Positions 42,537 to 52,198 are shown, numbered from the stretch's first letter. The stretch is DNA of 64,000 nt from Enterococcus haemoperoxidus ATCC BAA-382 (GCF_000407165.1 NZ_KE136479.1:1375464-1439463), one strand, 5' to 3'. Made by a program: numbers and translations. The notes: generated by a model from the letters alone, not told the origin.

Positions 42537-43213
42537 TTAATCAACTCCTCTTCAACAATGACGCCATCTTTAACGCGAATCAAACGACCGCAATAAGAAA
42601 CCATCTCTGGATTATGAGTAACTAAAATAATCGTTACGCCTTCTTCTTTATTCAAATCTTGAAATAACTGCATAATATCATCCGATGTTTTTGAATCTAA
42701 AGCGCCTGTCGGTTCATCGGCTATGATAAATCTAGGTGAGTTCACAATCGCTCTTGCAATCGCCACACGCTGCTGCTGACCACCAGAAAGTTGTTTTGGA
42801 TATTTATTCCCTTTATCTCCTAAACCAACTTTTTCTAGTACTTCTTGTACTCTTGATTTGGTATCGGTATAAGCTGAACCGTTGTATAATAACGGCAATT
42901 CGATATTTTCAAAAACAGTATTATTTTCAATCAAGCTAAAATTTTGAAAGACAAATCCTACTGATTTATTTCTGATTTCAGAGAGTTCTTTGTCAGAAAA
43001 ATCCGTAATTTCTTTGCCCTCAAATAAGTATGTTCCTTCGAATTTTTTGTCGATAAAACCGATTAAATTGATCAAAGTTGATTTCCCAGAACCAGATGGC
43101 CCCATTACAGCTACAAATTCTTTTTCTTTAATTTCAAAATTAACGTTCTTCAAAACATGAAGTTTTTCTTCTTCCAGAGAGTAGAATTTGTTGATTTGTT
43201 CCAGTTTAATCAT
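42533..43213 (-). CDS. ABC transporter ATPase, MacB/LolD/YknY type
   Basis: ATP-binding subunit of 226 residues: Walker A GPSGSGKST (about 38-46), Q-loop FQNFSLI, signature LSGGQQQRVAIARA, Walker B FIIADEPTGALD, switch His in LVTHNPEM. ATG 43213 is preferred (AGGTGG upstream) and lies within the last codons of the adaptor gene, so translation is coupled. Works with the permease and adaptor genes on each side. Confidence 0.93.
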   Translation of the reverse strand: MIKLEQINKFYSLEEEKLHVLKNVNFEIKEKEFVAVMGPSGSGKSTLINLIGFIDKKFEGTYLFEGKEITDFSDKELSEIRNKSVGFVFQNFSLIENNTVFENIELPLLYNGSAYTDTKSRVQEVLEKVGLGDKGNKYPKQLSGGQQQRVAIARAIVNSPRFIIADEPTGALDSKTSDDIMQLFQDLNKEEGVTIILVTHNPEMVSYCGRLIRVKDGVIVEEELIK

Positions 43214-44357
43214 TTTCAACCACCTGCACTTCTGTATTATCTTTTAATACATCATCTGGGTTTCCAATAATTTTAGTCCCTTTTGAAACGCCCGACTCGA
43301 CATTTTTAGCACCATTTACGTCTTTAACTTTGACATCGGTTTTCACTGCTCGACCATTTTTATATACATAAACAAATGTTTTATCATCTTTTGTTAGAAT
43401 AGATTTTTCTGGTACAACCAATTGTGGTTGAGGTAACGAAATTTGAACAGATGAACCGTATGCCCAAGGAAAATCCCCGTCAACGATGAATTCATAAGTA
43501 GGAATTTCTGAATCAGAACCATTTTTTGATTTTGGTAATTGATTGATACTACCGATTTTCCCTGTAGCTGTTTGATTAGAACCAATTGAAGTCACACTGA
43601 CTTCTTGACCTGCCTTTAATTTGCTCAAGTCATATTCTGTAACGGTTCCTTTTATTTGTTTGGTCTTACTAAGCACTTGTACTAGCGGTTGCTCTAGTGA
43701 TTTCTTGCCCGCTTCATTTACCATTGCAACACCATCAATCGTTGCTTTTACTGTCGATGTAACTTTCCCTTGCTCTGATTCTAATGCTGCTGATTCATCG
43801 TTCACTTCTGTATAAGCTAAATCTAATGCTTGTTGAGCCTGAATCACTTCATTATTTGTAGTCGTCACTTCTGTTTTTTGTTGTTCAGCTTTTCCTTTAA
43901 GCTCTTCTTTTTTATCAGGTTCTACTTCTCTATCAAGTTCAGCTTTGGCTTGATTATAACTTGCTTGCGCTTCATTATAACGAGCTTGCGCACGGCTCAA
44001 ATTTTGAGCTGCTTGTTGAGCTGACAAACTACTCTTATTCACTGTTCTTTGCTGTTGTTCCGCTCTCGACTGAGCTTCGCTATTTAGATAATTAAGTAGC
44101 ACATCCCCATTCTTAACTTCTTGTTCATGTTTAACAGGAATATCACCAATTGTTCCCAATGTTTGATCATAGAATATCTCTTCAGTTTGAGACGCTTTAA
44201 CTTCACCTTTCAATAAAAGTGGATCTAATTGATTTAAAGTAAAGACGTTATAACTAGGTTCAGCTTTTTTAGGTGAAGAAAAAAAGAGAAAATAACTCCC
44301 TATACATACTCCGATTATAATACCACCAATAACTAATTTGAATTTTTTACTTTTCAT
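43206..44357 (-). CDS. efflux adaptor protein, HlyD/MacA/YknX type
   Basis: Membrane-anchored adaptor of 383 residues. One N-terminal hydrophobic helix (LVIGGIIIGVCIGSYFLFF, about 9-27), then a lipoyl-like hairpin region, a long coiled coil with many Gln/Ala/Glu (about 95-185), a second lipoyl half, and beta-barrel domains. First gene of the adaptor-ATPase-permease operon, start ATG 44357 with AGGAGG; TATAAT at 44393-44398 is the likely -10. Family role: links the ABC pump to export across the envelope. Confidence 0.88.
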   Translation of the reverse strand: MKSKKFKLVIGGIIIGVCIGSYFLFFSSPKKAEPSYNVFTLNQLDPLLLKGEVKASQTEEIFYDQTLGTIGDIPVKHEQEVKNGDVLLNYLNSEAQSRAEQQQRTVNKSSLSAQQAAQNLSRAQARYNEAQASYNQAKAELDREVEPDKKEELKGKAEQQKTEVTTTNNEVIQAQQALDLAYTEVNDESAALESEQGKVTSTVKATIDGVAMVNEAGKKSLEQPLVQVLSKTKQIKGTVTEYDLSKLKAGQEVSVTSIGSNQTATGKIGSINQLPKSKNGSDSEIPTYEFIVDGDFPWAYGSSVQISLPQPQLVVPEKSILTKDDKTFVYVYKNGRAVKTDVKVKDVNGAKNVESGVSKGTKIIGNPDDVLKDNTEVQVVEND

Positions 44358-44465
44358 AATACTCGTTCCTCCTACTTAATCTTATATAACTGATTATAGT
44401 CGGAAATAAACTTGAAGAGAATTGAATAAGCGAACATTTATCTTACATATTTGAAAGATTAGTAT

Positions 44466-44515
44466 AAAAAAAAATGTGATTTGAATATGACTCTTTGAGT
44501 CACATCCAGATCACA
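44466..44515 (-). terminator. terminator after dapH
   Basis: Minus strand 19-bp stem (outer TGTGAT/ATCACA, inner TGACTC/GAGTCA, two G-U pairs, one mismatch) followed by nine T. It separates dapH from the efflux operon. Confidence 0.8.
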
Positions 44516-44567
44516 CAGAAGTTATATATCCGTTTTTTCCTAAATACAACGGTACTCTATTTGCTAA

Positions 44568-45269
44568 TTATAATTTGCGTAATTCTTCCATCATATTTGT
44601 TTTGCTTTTCGTTTTTGCATCAATGTCTTTTATTTTTTTTGCAGGCACTCCAGCAACTACCGTATAAGGTGCAACGTCATCAACTACGATCGCTCCTGCT
44701 GCAACTACTGCACCTTCTCCAACTCGGATACCTTCTAAAATAACTGCATTTGCACCGATCAAAACATTATCTTCGATTACTACAGGTTCTGCACTAGGCG
44801 GCTCAATTACACCAGCTAAAACGGTTCCCGCACCGATATGACAATTTTTACCAACGGTTGCGCGTCCACCTAAAATTGCACCCATATCGATCATCGTGCC
44901 TTCACCAATCACTGAACCAATATTGATGATTGCGCCCATCATAATCACAGCATTGTCACCAATCTCAACTTGGTCTCTAATAATTGCTCCTGGTTCAATT
45001 CGAGCATTGATTTGTTTAATATCCAACAGCGGGATAGCGGAATTTCGAGAATCATTTTCAATAACGTAATCTACTATATTCTCTTTATTCTTCTCAAGAA
45101 ACTCTTTAATTACCTTCCATTCTCCAAATAATGTGCCCGTTTTGCAATTCGTAAAAGCTTGGATTTCATCAGGAAAAATCACTTCTTTAAGTTTCCCTTT
45201 CAAAGTAACTTTTACTGGTGTTTTCTTTTCAGCGTTCCCGATATAATTAATAATTTCATATGCATCCAT
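44568..45269 (-). CDS. dapH: tetrahydrodipicolinate N-acetyltransferase
   Basis: Acetylates tetrahydrodipicolinate in the acetylase branch of diaminopimelate/lysine synthesis. The 233-residue protein has a small N-terminal alpha/beta domain and then a left-handed beta helix made of hexapeptide repeats ([20 protein letters not shown], shown in part; further [37 protein letters not shown]). ATG 45269 follows AAAGGAG. The deacetylase partner (M20 gene at 38790-39917) lies downstream after an unrelated gene block. Confidence 0.94.
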   Translation of the reverse strand: MDAYEIINYIGNAEKKTPVKVTLKGKLKEVIFPDEIQAFTNCKTGTLFGEWKVIKEFLEKNKENIVDYVIENDSRNSAIPLLDIKQINARIEPGAIIRDQVEIGDNAVIMMGAIINIGSVIGEGTMIDMGAILGGRATVGKNCHIGAGTVLAGVIEPPSAEPVVIEDNVLIGANAVILEGIRVGEGAVVAAGAIVVDDVAPYTVVAGVPAKKIKDIDAKTKSKTNMMEELRKL

Positions 45270-45354
45270 CAAAATAACTCCTTTCATATTAAATAACAGT
45301 TTTGAGTGTTAGCTTATCAAAAAACTAGAAAAAAGTGAAGTCTTGAATTCAAAA

Positions 45355-45852
45355 TCAAATCACTTTCATTTCTGCAGATTCTCCGTCATTTTTTGGTAAG
45401 ATAATATTTTTCCGTTCTAGTTCATGTGCCATATGATTGATTGCTTTTAATAATTCTTTACGAGTAATGATTCCTTTAAAACGTTGATTGTCATCCACTA
45501 CAGGTAGAAAAGCTGCATCAACTAACAAATGAAGAACATCTTCTAGTTCCCATTGTTCACCAATAATTGGCACATTGACTTCCATAACATCTGCCACAGT
45601 AAAATCTTGTAATTTATCAAAGTCAACAGACGTGATATCGAACATTTTATCCACAACATCAGATAAGCTGATCAGACCGACGAAACGATCCCCTTTATCT
45701 AAAACTGGAATTTTTGAATATTTTACTTGAGATAAAACCAATAGCGCATGACTTAGCGGATTCAAACACATCACGTTTGCAACATTTTCCGCTGGAATCA
45801 AAAAGGTTTCTTGTTTTTCTAATAATAATTCTTTTATAGCAGTTCCAATCAT
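45355..45852 (-). CDS. cbpB: CBS-domain protein CbpB/DarB (YkuL-like), likely c-di-AMP sensor
   Basis: A 165-residue protein with two CBS motifs (about 10-70 and 78-145; CLNPLSHALLVLSQVKYS, KIPVLDKGDRFVGLISLSDV, FLPVVDDNQRFKGIITRKEL in parts). Short stand-alone CBS pairs of this kind bind cyclic di-AMP in Listeria (CbpB) and Bacillus (DarB/YkuL), where the free form activates (p)ppGpp synthesis. The gene order ykuL then ykuQ (dapH) matches Bacillus partly. GGAGGC lies before ATG 45852. Confidence 0.85.
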   Translation of the reverse strand: MIGTAIKELLLEKQETFLIPAENVANVMCLNPLSHALLVLSQVKYSKIPVLDKGDRFVGLISLSDVVDKMFDITSVDFDKLQDFTVADVMEVNVPIIGEQWELEDVLHLLVDAAFLPVVDDNQRFKGIITRKELLKAINHMAHELERKNIILPKNDGESAEMKVI

Positions 45853-45890
45853 TGGAGTGCCTCCATTTCATTTTCTTTGCCACAACTAAC

Positions 45891-45919
45891 ATTGTACAGA
45901 AAACGGATGCAAATGTCTT
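45891..45919 (-). promoter_or_regulatory. predicted promoter of cbpB
   Basis: Minus strand -35 AAGACA (45914-45919), 17-bp spacer, -10 TACAAT (45891-45896). Confidence 0.5.
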
Positions 45920-46002
45920 TAAATTCAAACTTTTTTCATAACTATTAAAAAAAATTAAGGTTTGACAATATTTTCTTCATTTTTAGAGTTTGCAGATAAA
46001 GT

Positions 46003-46038
46003 GAAGATAGCCCCTGCTATTTCTAGCAAAAGCTATCT
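46003..46038 (-). terminator. hairpin after the phosphoesterase gene
   Basis: AGATAGC / GCTATCT outer arms with an inner GCTA-TTTC-TAGC hairpin, just after the stop at 46042. The following U-run is weak (TTCACTTTAT). Confidence 0.5.
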
Positions 46039-46041
46039 ACA

Positions 46042-46557
46042 TTATTTTTTATTAAAAACAAAATGCAATTCTTTGAAGGGCTGGTGATTTCGTCCATAAT
46101 ATTGAACACTAAATTGATCTGGGGTACTTTCGATAATTGCATACGACTTCAGTTGGATCGGACCTCTCGGTAGACTGATGCTTCCAGGATTTAAATAAAG
46201 TACGTTCGCCCGAACCTCACAACCAATTTCGTGTGTATGACCGAATAACACGATATTAGCGTTGACCTGATTGGCCTGTAAGGCAAGTGTAGTCAAGCCA
46301 GAACGAACATTGGCTAAATGACCATGTGTCATAAAAATAGTATCTGTTCCATTCTTTTCTACAATCGTGTCAGGAAATTCCGGATCGTAATCACAATTTC
46401 CCTTAACTACACTAAAGTCGTTCCATAATACATCAGTAGGTTCTAATTCTGAATCCCCGCAATGAAACATTTTATCTACTTTTCCTCGATAGGTTCCTGC
46501 TAAATCAACTAACACATCACGATCACCATGATTATCACTTACAATTAAATATTTCAT
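46042..46557 (-). CDS. metallophosphoesterase, YfcE/MJ0936 family
   Basis: A 171-residue calcineurin-like phosphodiesterase with the metal motifs SDNHGD (residues 6-11), GDSE, KGNCD, MTHGHL and FGHTHEIG. Related enzymes cleave small phosphodiesters; the natural substrate is unknown. ATG 46557 (MKYLIVSD) has AGGAGGTT; the frame begins two codons earlier. Ten bases after the rph-rdgB gene, so part of the murI-rph/rdgB-phosphoesterase operon, an arrangement common in lactic acid bacteria and bacilli (ysnB). Confidence 0.9.
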   Translation of the reverse strand: MKYLIVSDNHGDRDVLVDLAGTYRGKVDKMFHCGDSELEPTDVLWNDFSVVKGNCDYDPEFPDTIVEKNGTDTIFMTHGHLANVRSGLTTLALQANQVNANIVLFGHTHEIGCEVRANVLYLNPGSISLPRGPIQLKSYAIIESTPDQFSVQYYGRNHQPFKELHFVFNKK

Positions 46558-46567
46558 GCACAACCTC

Positions 46568-47917
46568 CTAATTTTTCAACCAATTTTCCCATTGATCTCT
46601 TAGTTTTGCAACGGCTTTTCCTCTATGACTGATCTCATTTTTGCGCTCATCTGATAATTCAGCTGCCGTTTGTTGTTCTTCTGGTACGAAGAACAAGGGA
46701 TCATACCCAAATCCATGATCTCCTCGCGGAATTGTTCCAATCTCTCCAGACCACTCCCCTTCAACAACTAAACTTTCTTTATCAGGGGCTGCAAAAACAA
46801 GTGTACAATGGAATGTAGCTGTTCGTTTTTCTTTTGGCACACCAGTTAATTCATGCAGTAATTTTGCATTATTAGCTGCATTATTTGTTGGTTCTCCGGC
46901 AAAACGAGCTGAATAAATTCCTGGTCTACCATCTAATGCATCAACGATTAACCCTGAATCATCTGCTAAAACAGGTTGTTTTAAAATTTCAGCAATCGTT
47001 TCTGCTTTTAAACGCGCGTTTTCTTCAAATGTTTTCCCTGTTTCCTCAACATCTGGTAATTCTGGGTAATCCAATAATGTTTTAACATGATAGCCTTTTT
47101 CAGCAAAAATTTTAGTAAACTCTTTCGCTTTCCCAGGATTTCTCGTAGCAATAACGATTGTTTTAGCTTCTGTTGGAAAAGACATCTCGCTCATTTGATT
47201 TATTAAGGCTTCTTTTTGATAGGCAATCAAATGCTCGATCCCAGTTTTCCCATAGAATAATAGTGAATTTAACTCATCTCCCGAAAATGTCGCCTCTTCA
47301 CCTGTTCCTTGAAGCTCAACAAAATTACCAGATTCAGTCATCACCAAATTCATATCCACTGCTGCAGCAGAATCTTCTTTATAATCTAAATCAAGAACAC
47401 ACTGACCATCATTTAAAAGCCCTGCACTAACTGCTGCTAAATACTCTTTAATTGGATTTTCTTGTAAATCCCCTTTTTTAAGCATTTTATCAACAGCTAT
47501 TTTCATGGCTACAAACGCTCCAGTAATACTTGCTGTGCGAGTACCTCCGTCTGCTTGAACAACATCACAATCAACGATAATACTTCTTTCTCCTAATTTT
47601 TTCAAATCAATAACAGCGCGTAATGAGCGACCAATCAAGCGTTGGATCTCCATTGTTCGACCTGTTAATTTTCCTTTGGCACTTTCACGGATATTCCTCG
47701 TATTTGTGGCTCTAGGGAGCATGCTATATTCTGCAGTTACCCAACCTGTTCCTTCTCCTTTTAAAAACGGTGGAACTTTTTCTTCCACAGTTGCTGAACA
47801 AATAACTTTAGTATCACCAAAAGAAATCACGACTGACCCTTCAGGATGTTTATAAACATTCGTTTCAATGGTGATTTTTCTTAGTTCTTTTGCTTGTCTT
47901 CCATCATGTCTGATCAT
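46568..47917 (-). CDS. fusion protein: RNase PH + dITP/XTP pyrophosphatase (RdgB/Ham1)
   Basis: Bifunctional 449-residue protein. Residues about 1-245 are RNase PH, a phosphorolytic 3' exonuclease for tRNA ends ([43 protein letters not shown] in parts, [14 protein letters not shown]). Residues about 252-449 are RdgB/HAM1 ([37 protein letters not shown] in parts, [22 protein letters not shown]), which removes non-canonical purine NTPs. Both halves keep their signature residues and there is no internal stop, so this is a true fusion, known in several Lactobacillales. GAGGTGA precedes ATG 47917; gap to murI is 3 bp. Confidence 0.95.
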   Translation of the reverse strand: MIRHDGRQAKELRKITIETNVYKHPEGSVVISFGDTKVICSATVEEKVPPFLKGEGTGWVTAEYSMLPRATNTRNIRESAKGKLTGRTMEIQRLIGRSLRAVIDLKKLGERSIIVDCDVVQADGGTRTASITGAFVAMKIAVDKMLKKGDLQENPIKEYLAAVSAGLLNDGQCVLDLDYKEDSAAAVDMNLVMTESGNFVELQGTGEEATFSGDELNSLLFYGKTGIEHLIAYQKEALINQMSEMSFPTEAKTIVIATRNPGKAKEFTKIFAEKGYHVKTLLDYPELPDVEETGKTFEENARLKAETIAEILKQPVLADDSGLIVDALDGRPGIYSARFAGEPTNNAANNAKLLHELTGVPKEKRTATFHCTLVFAAPDKESLVVEGEWSGEIGTIPRGDHGFGYDPLFFVPEEQQTAAELSDERKNEISHRGKAVAKLRDQWENWLKN

Positions 47918-47920
47918 ATT

Positions 47921-48745
47921 TTATTCACCTCGTAAATTATTAGATAATCGAGCCTGATCTACTCTAATTGTTTCTAAACCTAGCCAATCATTTGCGATTG
48001 ATTTAAACATTTTTACTGAACCTGTTGTATAAAACTCATTAGGTTTATTTTTGTGTTGAGGAGTATTTGCGATATCAAAATAATCTAATAACATACTCAC
48101 TTCACTCACTGTTTCAGCTCCTGAATCGATTAGTTTCACCTGACTCCCCATTACATTTTGGATTAAAGGACGTAACAATGGATAATGTGTACATCCCAAG
48201 ATCAAGGTATCCAGTTTTTTTAATTGCAGTGGGCTCAAAGTTTCTGATACAACTTTTTTTGCTACAGAAGAATTAAACTCATTACTTTCGACGATTGGAA
48301 CAAATTTTGGACATGCCAAACTAGAAACAAAGGTATTAGGCGCTTTACTTTTTAAAGCCGCCTCGTAAGCACTGCTTTTGATCGTGCCAGCAGTTCCAAT
48401 CACTCCAATACGATTATTCTTAGTTGCTTTGAGCGCTGCCCTTGTCCCAGGTAAAATCACTCCAACAACTGGTATATCCAATTCAGCCTTGATTTCTTCT
48501 AATGCAACAGCTGTAGCCGTATTACAAGCAATTACTAACATTTTGATATTTTTTTCTAAAAGAAAATGGGTCATTTCCCAGGTGAATTGCACCACTTGTT
48601 CAGCAGGTCTTGGTCCATAAGGACATCTTGCTGTATCTCCAAGGTAAATCAAGCGTTCATTAGGCAGTTGTCTTAATGCTTCTTTTACTACCGTAAGTCC
48701 GCCGACCCCAGAATCTATAAATCCTATTGCTCCATGATTATTCAA
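47921..48745 (-). CDS. murI: glutamate racemase
   Basis: Makes D-glutamate for peptidoglycan. Motifs: [41 protein letters not shown] with the first catalytic Cys, and [13 protein letters not shown] with the second. Start is uncertain: TTG 48745 (MNNHGAIGF) has AAAGG ten bases upstream and fits the family N-terminus; the frame opens at GTG 48778 with no ribosome site. Length 274 residues from TTG. First gene of the murI-rph/rdgB-phosphoesterase operon; an extended -10 (TGATATAAT, -10 at 48833-48838) lies upstream. Confidence 0.93.
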   Translation of the reverse strand: MNNHGAIGFIDSGVGGLTVVKEALRQLPNERLIYLGDTARCPYGPRPAEQVVQFTWEMTHFLLEKNIKMLVIACNTATAVALEEIKAELDIPVVGVILPGTRAALKATKNNRIGVIGTAGTIKSSAYEAALKSKAPNTFVSSLACPKFVPIVESNEFNSSVAKKVVSETLSPLQLKKLDTLILGCTHYPLLRPLIQNVMGSQVKLIDSGAETVSEVSMLLDYFDIANTPQHKNKPNEFYTTGSVKMFKSIANDWLGLETIRVDQARLSNNLRGE

Positions 48746-49198
48746 GCCAATCAAACCTTTACAGTATTTTTTCAACACTCTTATTTTCTACTTTTTAGCA
48801 ATTTTTTTCAAGTTTTATTATCGCTAGCTTCTATTATATCATTCTTTGTCCTTCAAGTTTTTATTTGCATGACGCATTTTAAGTGTTTTTATTCAGCCAT
48901 CCTTTAAAAAAAACTGGTAATCTTATTTTTCGTATGTTATAATTTCTAACATTAACGGATGGATAGAATTATGATGAACTGATTAAATATAAAAGAAAAC
49001 TGTTTTTATAAAAAGACAATGATTTCTGAGCTTATTTCGCCTTAAAATCAGCTATATCTATATACTAAGCTTTACAATAACTCTTTCTATTTTCTCAGTT
49101 TAAAAGATTATCTACTTACCTAGATAACTATTCATACACTTACCTATCAGCAATCATAAAATATGATGTGATAATTTTATACATAAAGGAGAATGACC
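48746..49198. other. divergent intergenic region between murI and the amino-acid ABC operon
   Basis: About 450 bp, very AT-rich, no believable gene. Contains the murI extended -10 (48833-48838, minus) and a plus-strand extended -10 TGTTATAAT (48938-48943). If the latter is used, the ABC operon has an unusually long leader of about 240 nt; other TATACT/TATAAT-like boxes lie nearer (about 49060-49180). No hairpin strong enough to call. Confidence 0.6.
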
Positions 49199-49927
49199 AT
49201 GATTTCGTTGGAACATGTAAATAAGTATTTTGGGGATCATCATGTCTTGAAAGACGTTTCTCTAAGAGTCAACGAAGGAGAAAAGATCGTAATTATTGGA
49301 CCTTCTGGTTCAGGTAAAAGTACTTTGATCCGTTGTATCAATCGTTTAGAAAAAGTTACTGACGGCCATATATTTGTTGATGGCATCGACATTACTGAAC
49401 CAAAAGCACCTGTTCAAAAAGTTCGCCAAAAAGTAGCAATGGTATTTCAAAGTTTTAACTTGTATGCGCACAAGACAATCATTCAAAATCTTACTTTAGC
49501 TCCTATCAAAGTTAAAGGCGTTAGTAAAGAAGAGGCAACTAAGACTGGAATGGACTATTTAGAAAGGGTTGGTTTGGCCGATAAAGCGAATGCCTACCCT
49601 GCTCAACTTTCTGGTGGTCAGCAACAACGCGTGGCAATTGCAAGGGCTCTGAACATGCATCCAGAAATTATTCTTTTTGATGAGCCAACCTCTGCTCTTG
49701 ATCCAGAAATGATTCAAGAAGTATTGGATGTTATGGTAGATTTATCAAAACAAAACATTACAATGATTTGTGTTACGCACGAAATGGGCTTTGCGCGTCA
49801 AGTAGCCGATAAAGTTATTTTTATGGATAACGGTCAGATCATTGAAACAGGAACGCCCGAACATTTCTTCACTAATACACAAAATGAACGTGCCAAAGAA
49901 TTTTTAAGTAAAATCATTCATAATTAA
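49199..49927 (+). CDS. glnQ: polar amino-acid ABC transporter ATPase (GlnQ-like)
   Basis: ATPase of 242 residues for an amino-acid importer: Walker A GPSGSGKST (about 34-42), FQSFNLYAHKT Q-loop, LSGGQQQRVAIARAL signature, ILFDEPTSALDPEM Walker B, CVTHEMGFARQ switch. The AHKT after the Q-loop is typical of the glutamine/glutamate group. ATG 49199 is preferred over 49193 because AAAGGAG is seven bases upstream. First gene of a four-gene importer operon. Confidence 0.92.
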   Translation: MISLEHVNKYFGDHHVLKDVSLRVNEGEKIVIIGPSGSGKSTLIRCINRLEKVTDGHIFVDGIDITEPKAPVQKVRQKVAMVFQSFNLYAHKTIIQNLTLAPIKVKGVSKEEATKTGMDYLERVGLADKANAYPAQLSGGQQQRVAIARALNMHPEIILFDEPTSALDPEMIQEVLDVMVDLSKQNITMICVTHEMGFARQVADKVIFMDNGQIIETGTPEHFFTNTQNERAKEFLSKIIHN

Positions 49928-49960
49928 CCTAACAAATTACCTATAAGGAGGAAGTTCAAA

Positions 49961-50779
49961 ATGAAAAAAACGAAAAAATTATTAGTTGCATTATCCCTTA
50001 GTTTAGCACTTGGTTTAATTGTAGGGTGTGGCAGTGGTGGAGATGATAAAAAATCAGCCGACTCTGGTAATAAGAGTACAACTGACCTTCAGAAAATTAA
50101 AGATGCCGGTGTCATTAAAGTCGGTGTTAAAGAAGATGTCCCTAATTTTGGCTATATGAATCCCGACACGAATAAAAATGAAGGAATGGAACCAGACATC
50201 GCTCGCTTAATCGCGAAAGAATTAACTGGTAGCGAAGATAATGTAGAGTTTGTTGGTGTAACAGCTAAAACTCGTGGTCCATTGTTGGATAATGGTGAAT
50301 TAGATATGGTGATCGCAACCTTTACAATTACGGATGAGCGAAAAGAAACCTACAATTTCACGACCCCTTATTATAAAGACGAAGTTGGTTTCTTAGTAAG
50401 AAAAGCTGACAAATTTACTGATACTGCTAGCTTAGATGGAAAAACAATTGGTGTCGTTCAATCAGCAACGACAAAAGAAGCAATCGAAAAACAAGCGAAA
50501 GAATTGGGTGTATCATTCAAATATCAAGAACTTGGTTCTTATCCTGAACTGAAAACAGCCCTAACTTCAAAAAGAATTGATGCTTTCTCAGTTGATAAAT
50601 CGATTTTGACAGGTTATGTAGACGATAATACAGAAATTCTTAAAGATGGTTTCTCACCACAGGAATATGGAATTGCTACAAAAAAAGCAAATACCGAACT
50701 AAATGATCAATTGAATCAATCCATCGAAAAATGGGAAAAAGATGGTACCTTAGAAAAATTTACAAAACGTGGAATCTAG
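49961..50779 (+). CDS. amino-acid ABC transporter substrate-binding lipoprotein (glutamine/glutamate type)
   Basis: A 272-residue solute-binding protein. Signal peptide KKLLVALSLSLALGLIVGC with lipobox IVGC (Cys at 23), a Ser/Asp/Lys-rich linker, then the SBP family 3 domain (IKVGVKEDVPNFGYM, GMEPDIARLIAKEL, MVIATFTITDERKETYNFTTPYY in parts, DGKTIGVVQSATT). The TDERK arginine and YNFT loops are those that bind the amino-acid carboxylate. Exact amino acid not known. Strong AGGAGG before the ATG. Confidence 0.92.
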   Translation: MKKTKKLLVALSLSLALGLIVGCGSGGDDKKSADSGNKSTTDLQKIKDAGVIKVGVKEDVPNFGYMNPDTNKNEGMEPDIARLIAKELTGSEDNVEFVGVTAKTRGPLLDNGELDMVIATFTITDERKETYNFTTPYYKDEVGFLVRKADKFTDTASLDGKTIGVVQSATTKEAIEKQAKELGVSFKYQELGSYPELKTALTSKRIDAFSVDKSILTGYVDDNTEILKDGFSPQEYGIATKKANTELNDQLNQSIEKWEKDGTLEKFTKRGI

Positions 50780-50830
50780 ACTAGCACTTCGCGATTCTAT
50801 GCAATTTATTAGAATTTAGGAGGAAAATAC

Positions 50831-51529
50831 ATGTTCATTATAGCAAATGCAGGTCCTTTTGCACTCTATCGTTGGGAAGCATTATTTAAAGACTGGAGAC
50901 TTTTTGGCGATGCTTTCCTCTATACTATTTTATTGGCTATTGGCTCACTGATTGTTGCTATGCTATTAGGAATTTTTTTCGGCAGTCTATCAGCTATGCA
51001 GAATAAGTTTTTAAATGTAATCAGTCGAATTTATGTTGAGTTCTTTCAAAATACACCCTTGTTGATTCAATTTATCGTAGTCTATTATGGGTTTCCTTTA
51101 ATTAGTCCGATGTTGACTTTTTCAACCACGACTATCGCCATTATTTGTGTTGGTCTTTATCATGGTGCTTATATCTCCGAAGTTGTTCGCTCTGGAATTG
51201 GCGCTGTTCCTAAAGGTCAATTTGAAGCGGCTTATTCTCAAGGTTTCTCTTACGGAAAGACGATGCGCTATGTGGTCTTACCACAGGCATGGCGTATCAT
51301 GCTACCGCCGTTAACAAATCAAATCGTTAACTTAATCAAAAATACATCGACCGTTGCAATTATATCAGGCGCTGATGTGATGTTCACTGCCAACAGCTGG
51401 TCTTCGATCAATTTAAATTATATTCCAGCTTTCGCTGTAGCAGGATTTCTTTACTTTATCCTATGCTTCCCGCTAGCTAATTTAGCGAGAAAACTTGAAG
51501 AAAATAATAAGAAAGCTTATACCAGATAG
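50831..51529 (+). CDS. amino-acid ABC transporter permease 1
   Basis: Membrane subunit of 232 residues with about five helices and the inner-membrane permease (EAA) loop EAAYSQGFSYGKTMRYVVLPQAWR (in parts: GQFEAAYSQGFS, VVLPQAWRIMLPP). Belongs to the HisM/GlnP group. AGGAGG before ATG 50831; 52 bp after the binding-protein gene. Pairs with the next permease. Confidence 0.91.
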   Translation: MFIIANAGPFALYRWEALFKDWRLFGDAFLYTILLAIGSLIVAMLLGIFFGSLSAMQNKFLNVISRIYVEFFQNTPLLIQFIVVYYGFPLISPMLTFSTTTIAIICVGLYHGAYISEVVRSGIGAVPKGQFEAAYSQGFSYGKTMRYVVLPQAWRIMLPPLTNQIVNLIKNTSTVAIISGADVMFTANSWSSINLNYIPAFAVAGFLYFILCFPLANLARKLEENNKKAYTR

Positions 51530-51541
51530 GAGGATGCATAC

Positions 51542-52198
51542 ATGTCTTTTTCAGAACAAATGAGTCAACTTCTGACCGGCAATAATTTGCGCTTTTTATT
51601 CGATGGTTTGAAGCTTACACTTTATATTTCTTTTGTATCGATCGTGTTAAGTACAATTTTTGGAACAATTTTAGCTGTGTTGAGAAATCAAAAAACTGGC
51701 CCTTTAAAATTTTTAGCTAGTTTATATATCGAAATCGTTCGAAATATCCCAAATTTATTGTGGATTTATGTAATTTTCTTGATTTTTAAGATCAAGTCTA
51801 CTCCGGCTGGTATTGTTAGCTTCACTGTTTTCACAACCGCAGCTCTTGCTGAAATTATCCGTGGTGGTTTAAACGGTGTAGATAAAGGACAAAAAGAAGC
51901 GGCTCGTTCACAAGGATTTAGCAATTTCCAAATTCTTTTGTATATTGTCTTGCCTCAAGCTATTCGCAATGTATTGCCTGCTATAGTTTCACAATTTGTA
52001 ACAGTAATCAAAGATACTAGTTTTTTATATTCAGTTATTGCTTTGCAAGAATTATTTGGAAAATCATATATCTTAATGGGACGCTATGCACAAACAGAAC
52101 AAGTCTTTGCTATATATGGTCTTGTCGCTTTGATGTATTTCGTGATCAACTTTTCTATCTCTCAATTTTCGAGATGGCTATCTAGGAATTGGACATAA
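51542..52198 (+). CDS. amino-acid ABC transporter permease 2
   Basis: Second membrane subunit, 218 residues, with the EAA loop GQKEAARSQGFSN and IVLPQAIRNVLPA. The two permeases form the heterodimeric channel of the importer. Starts 13 bp after permease 1 with AGGAGG. Last gene of the operon, closed by a terminator shared with pheT. Confidence 0.91.
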   Translation: MSFSEQMSQLLTGNNLRFLFDGLKLTLYISFVSIVLSTIFGTILAVLRNQKTGPLKFLASLYIEIVRNIPNLLWIYVIFLIFKIKSTPAGIVSFTVFTTAALAEIIRGGLNGVDKGQKEAARSQGFSNFQILLYIVLPQAIRNVLPAIVSQFVTVIKDTSFLYSVIALQELFGKSYILMGRYAQTEQVFAIYGLVALMYFVINFSISQFSRWLSRNWT

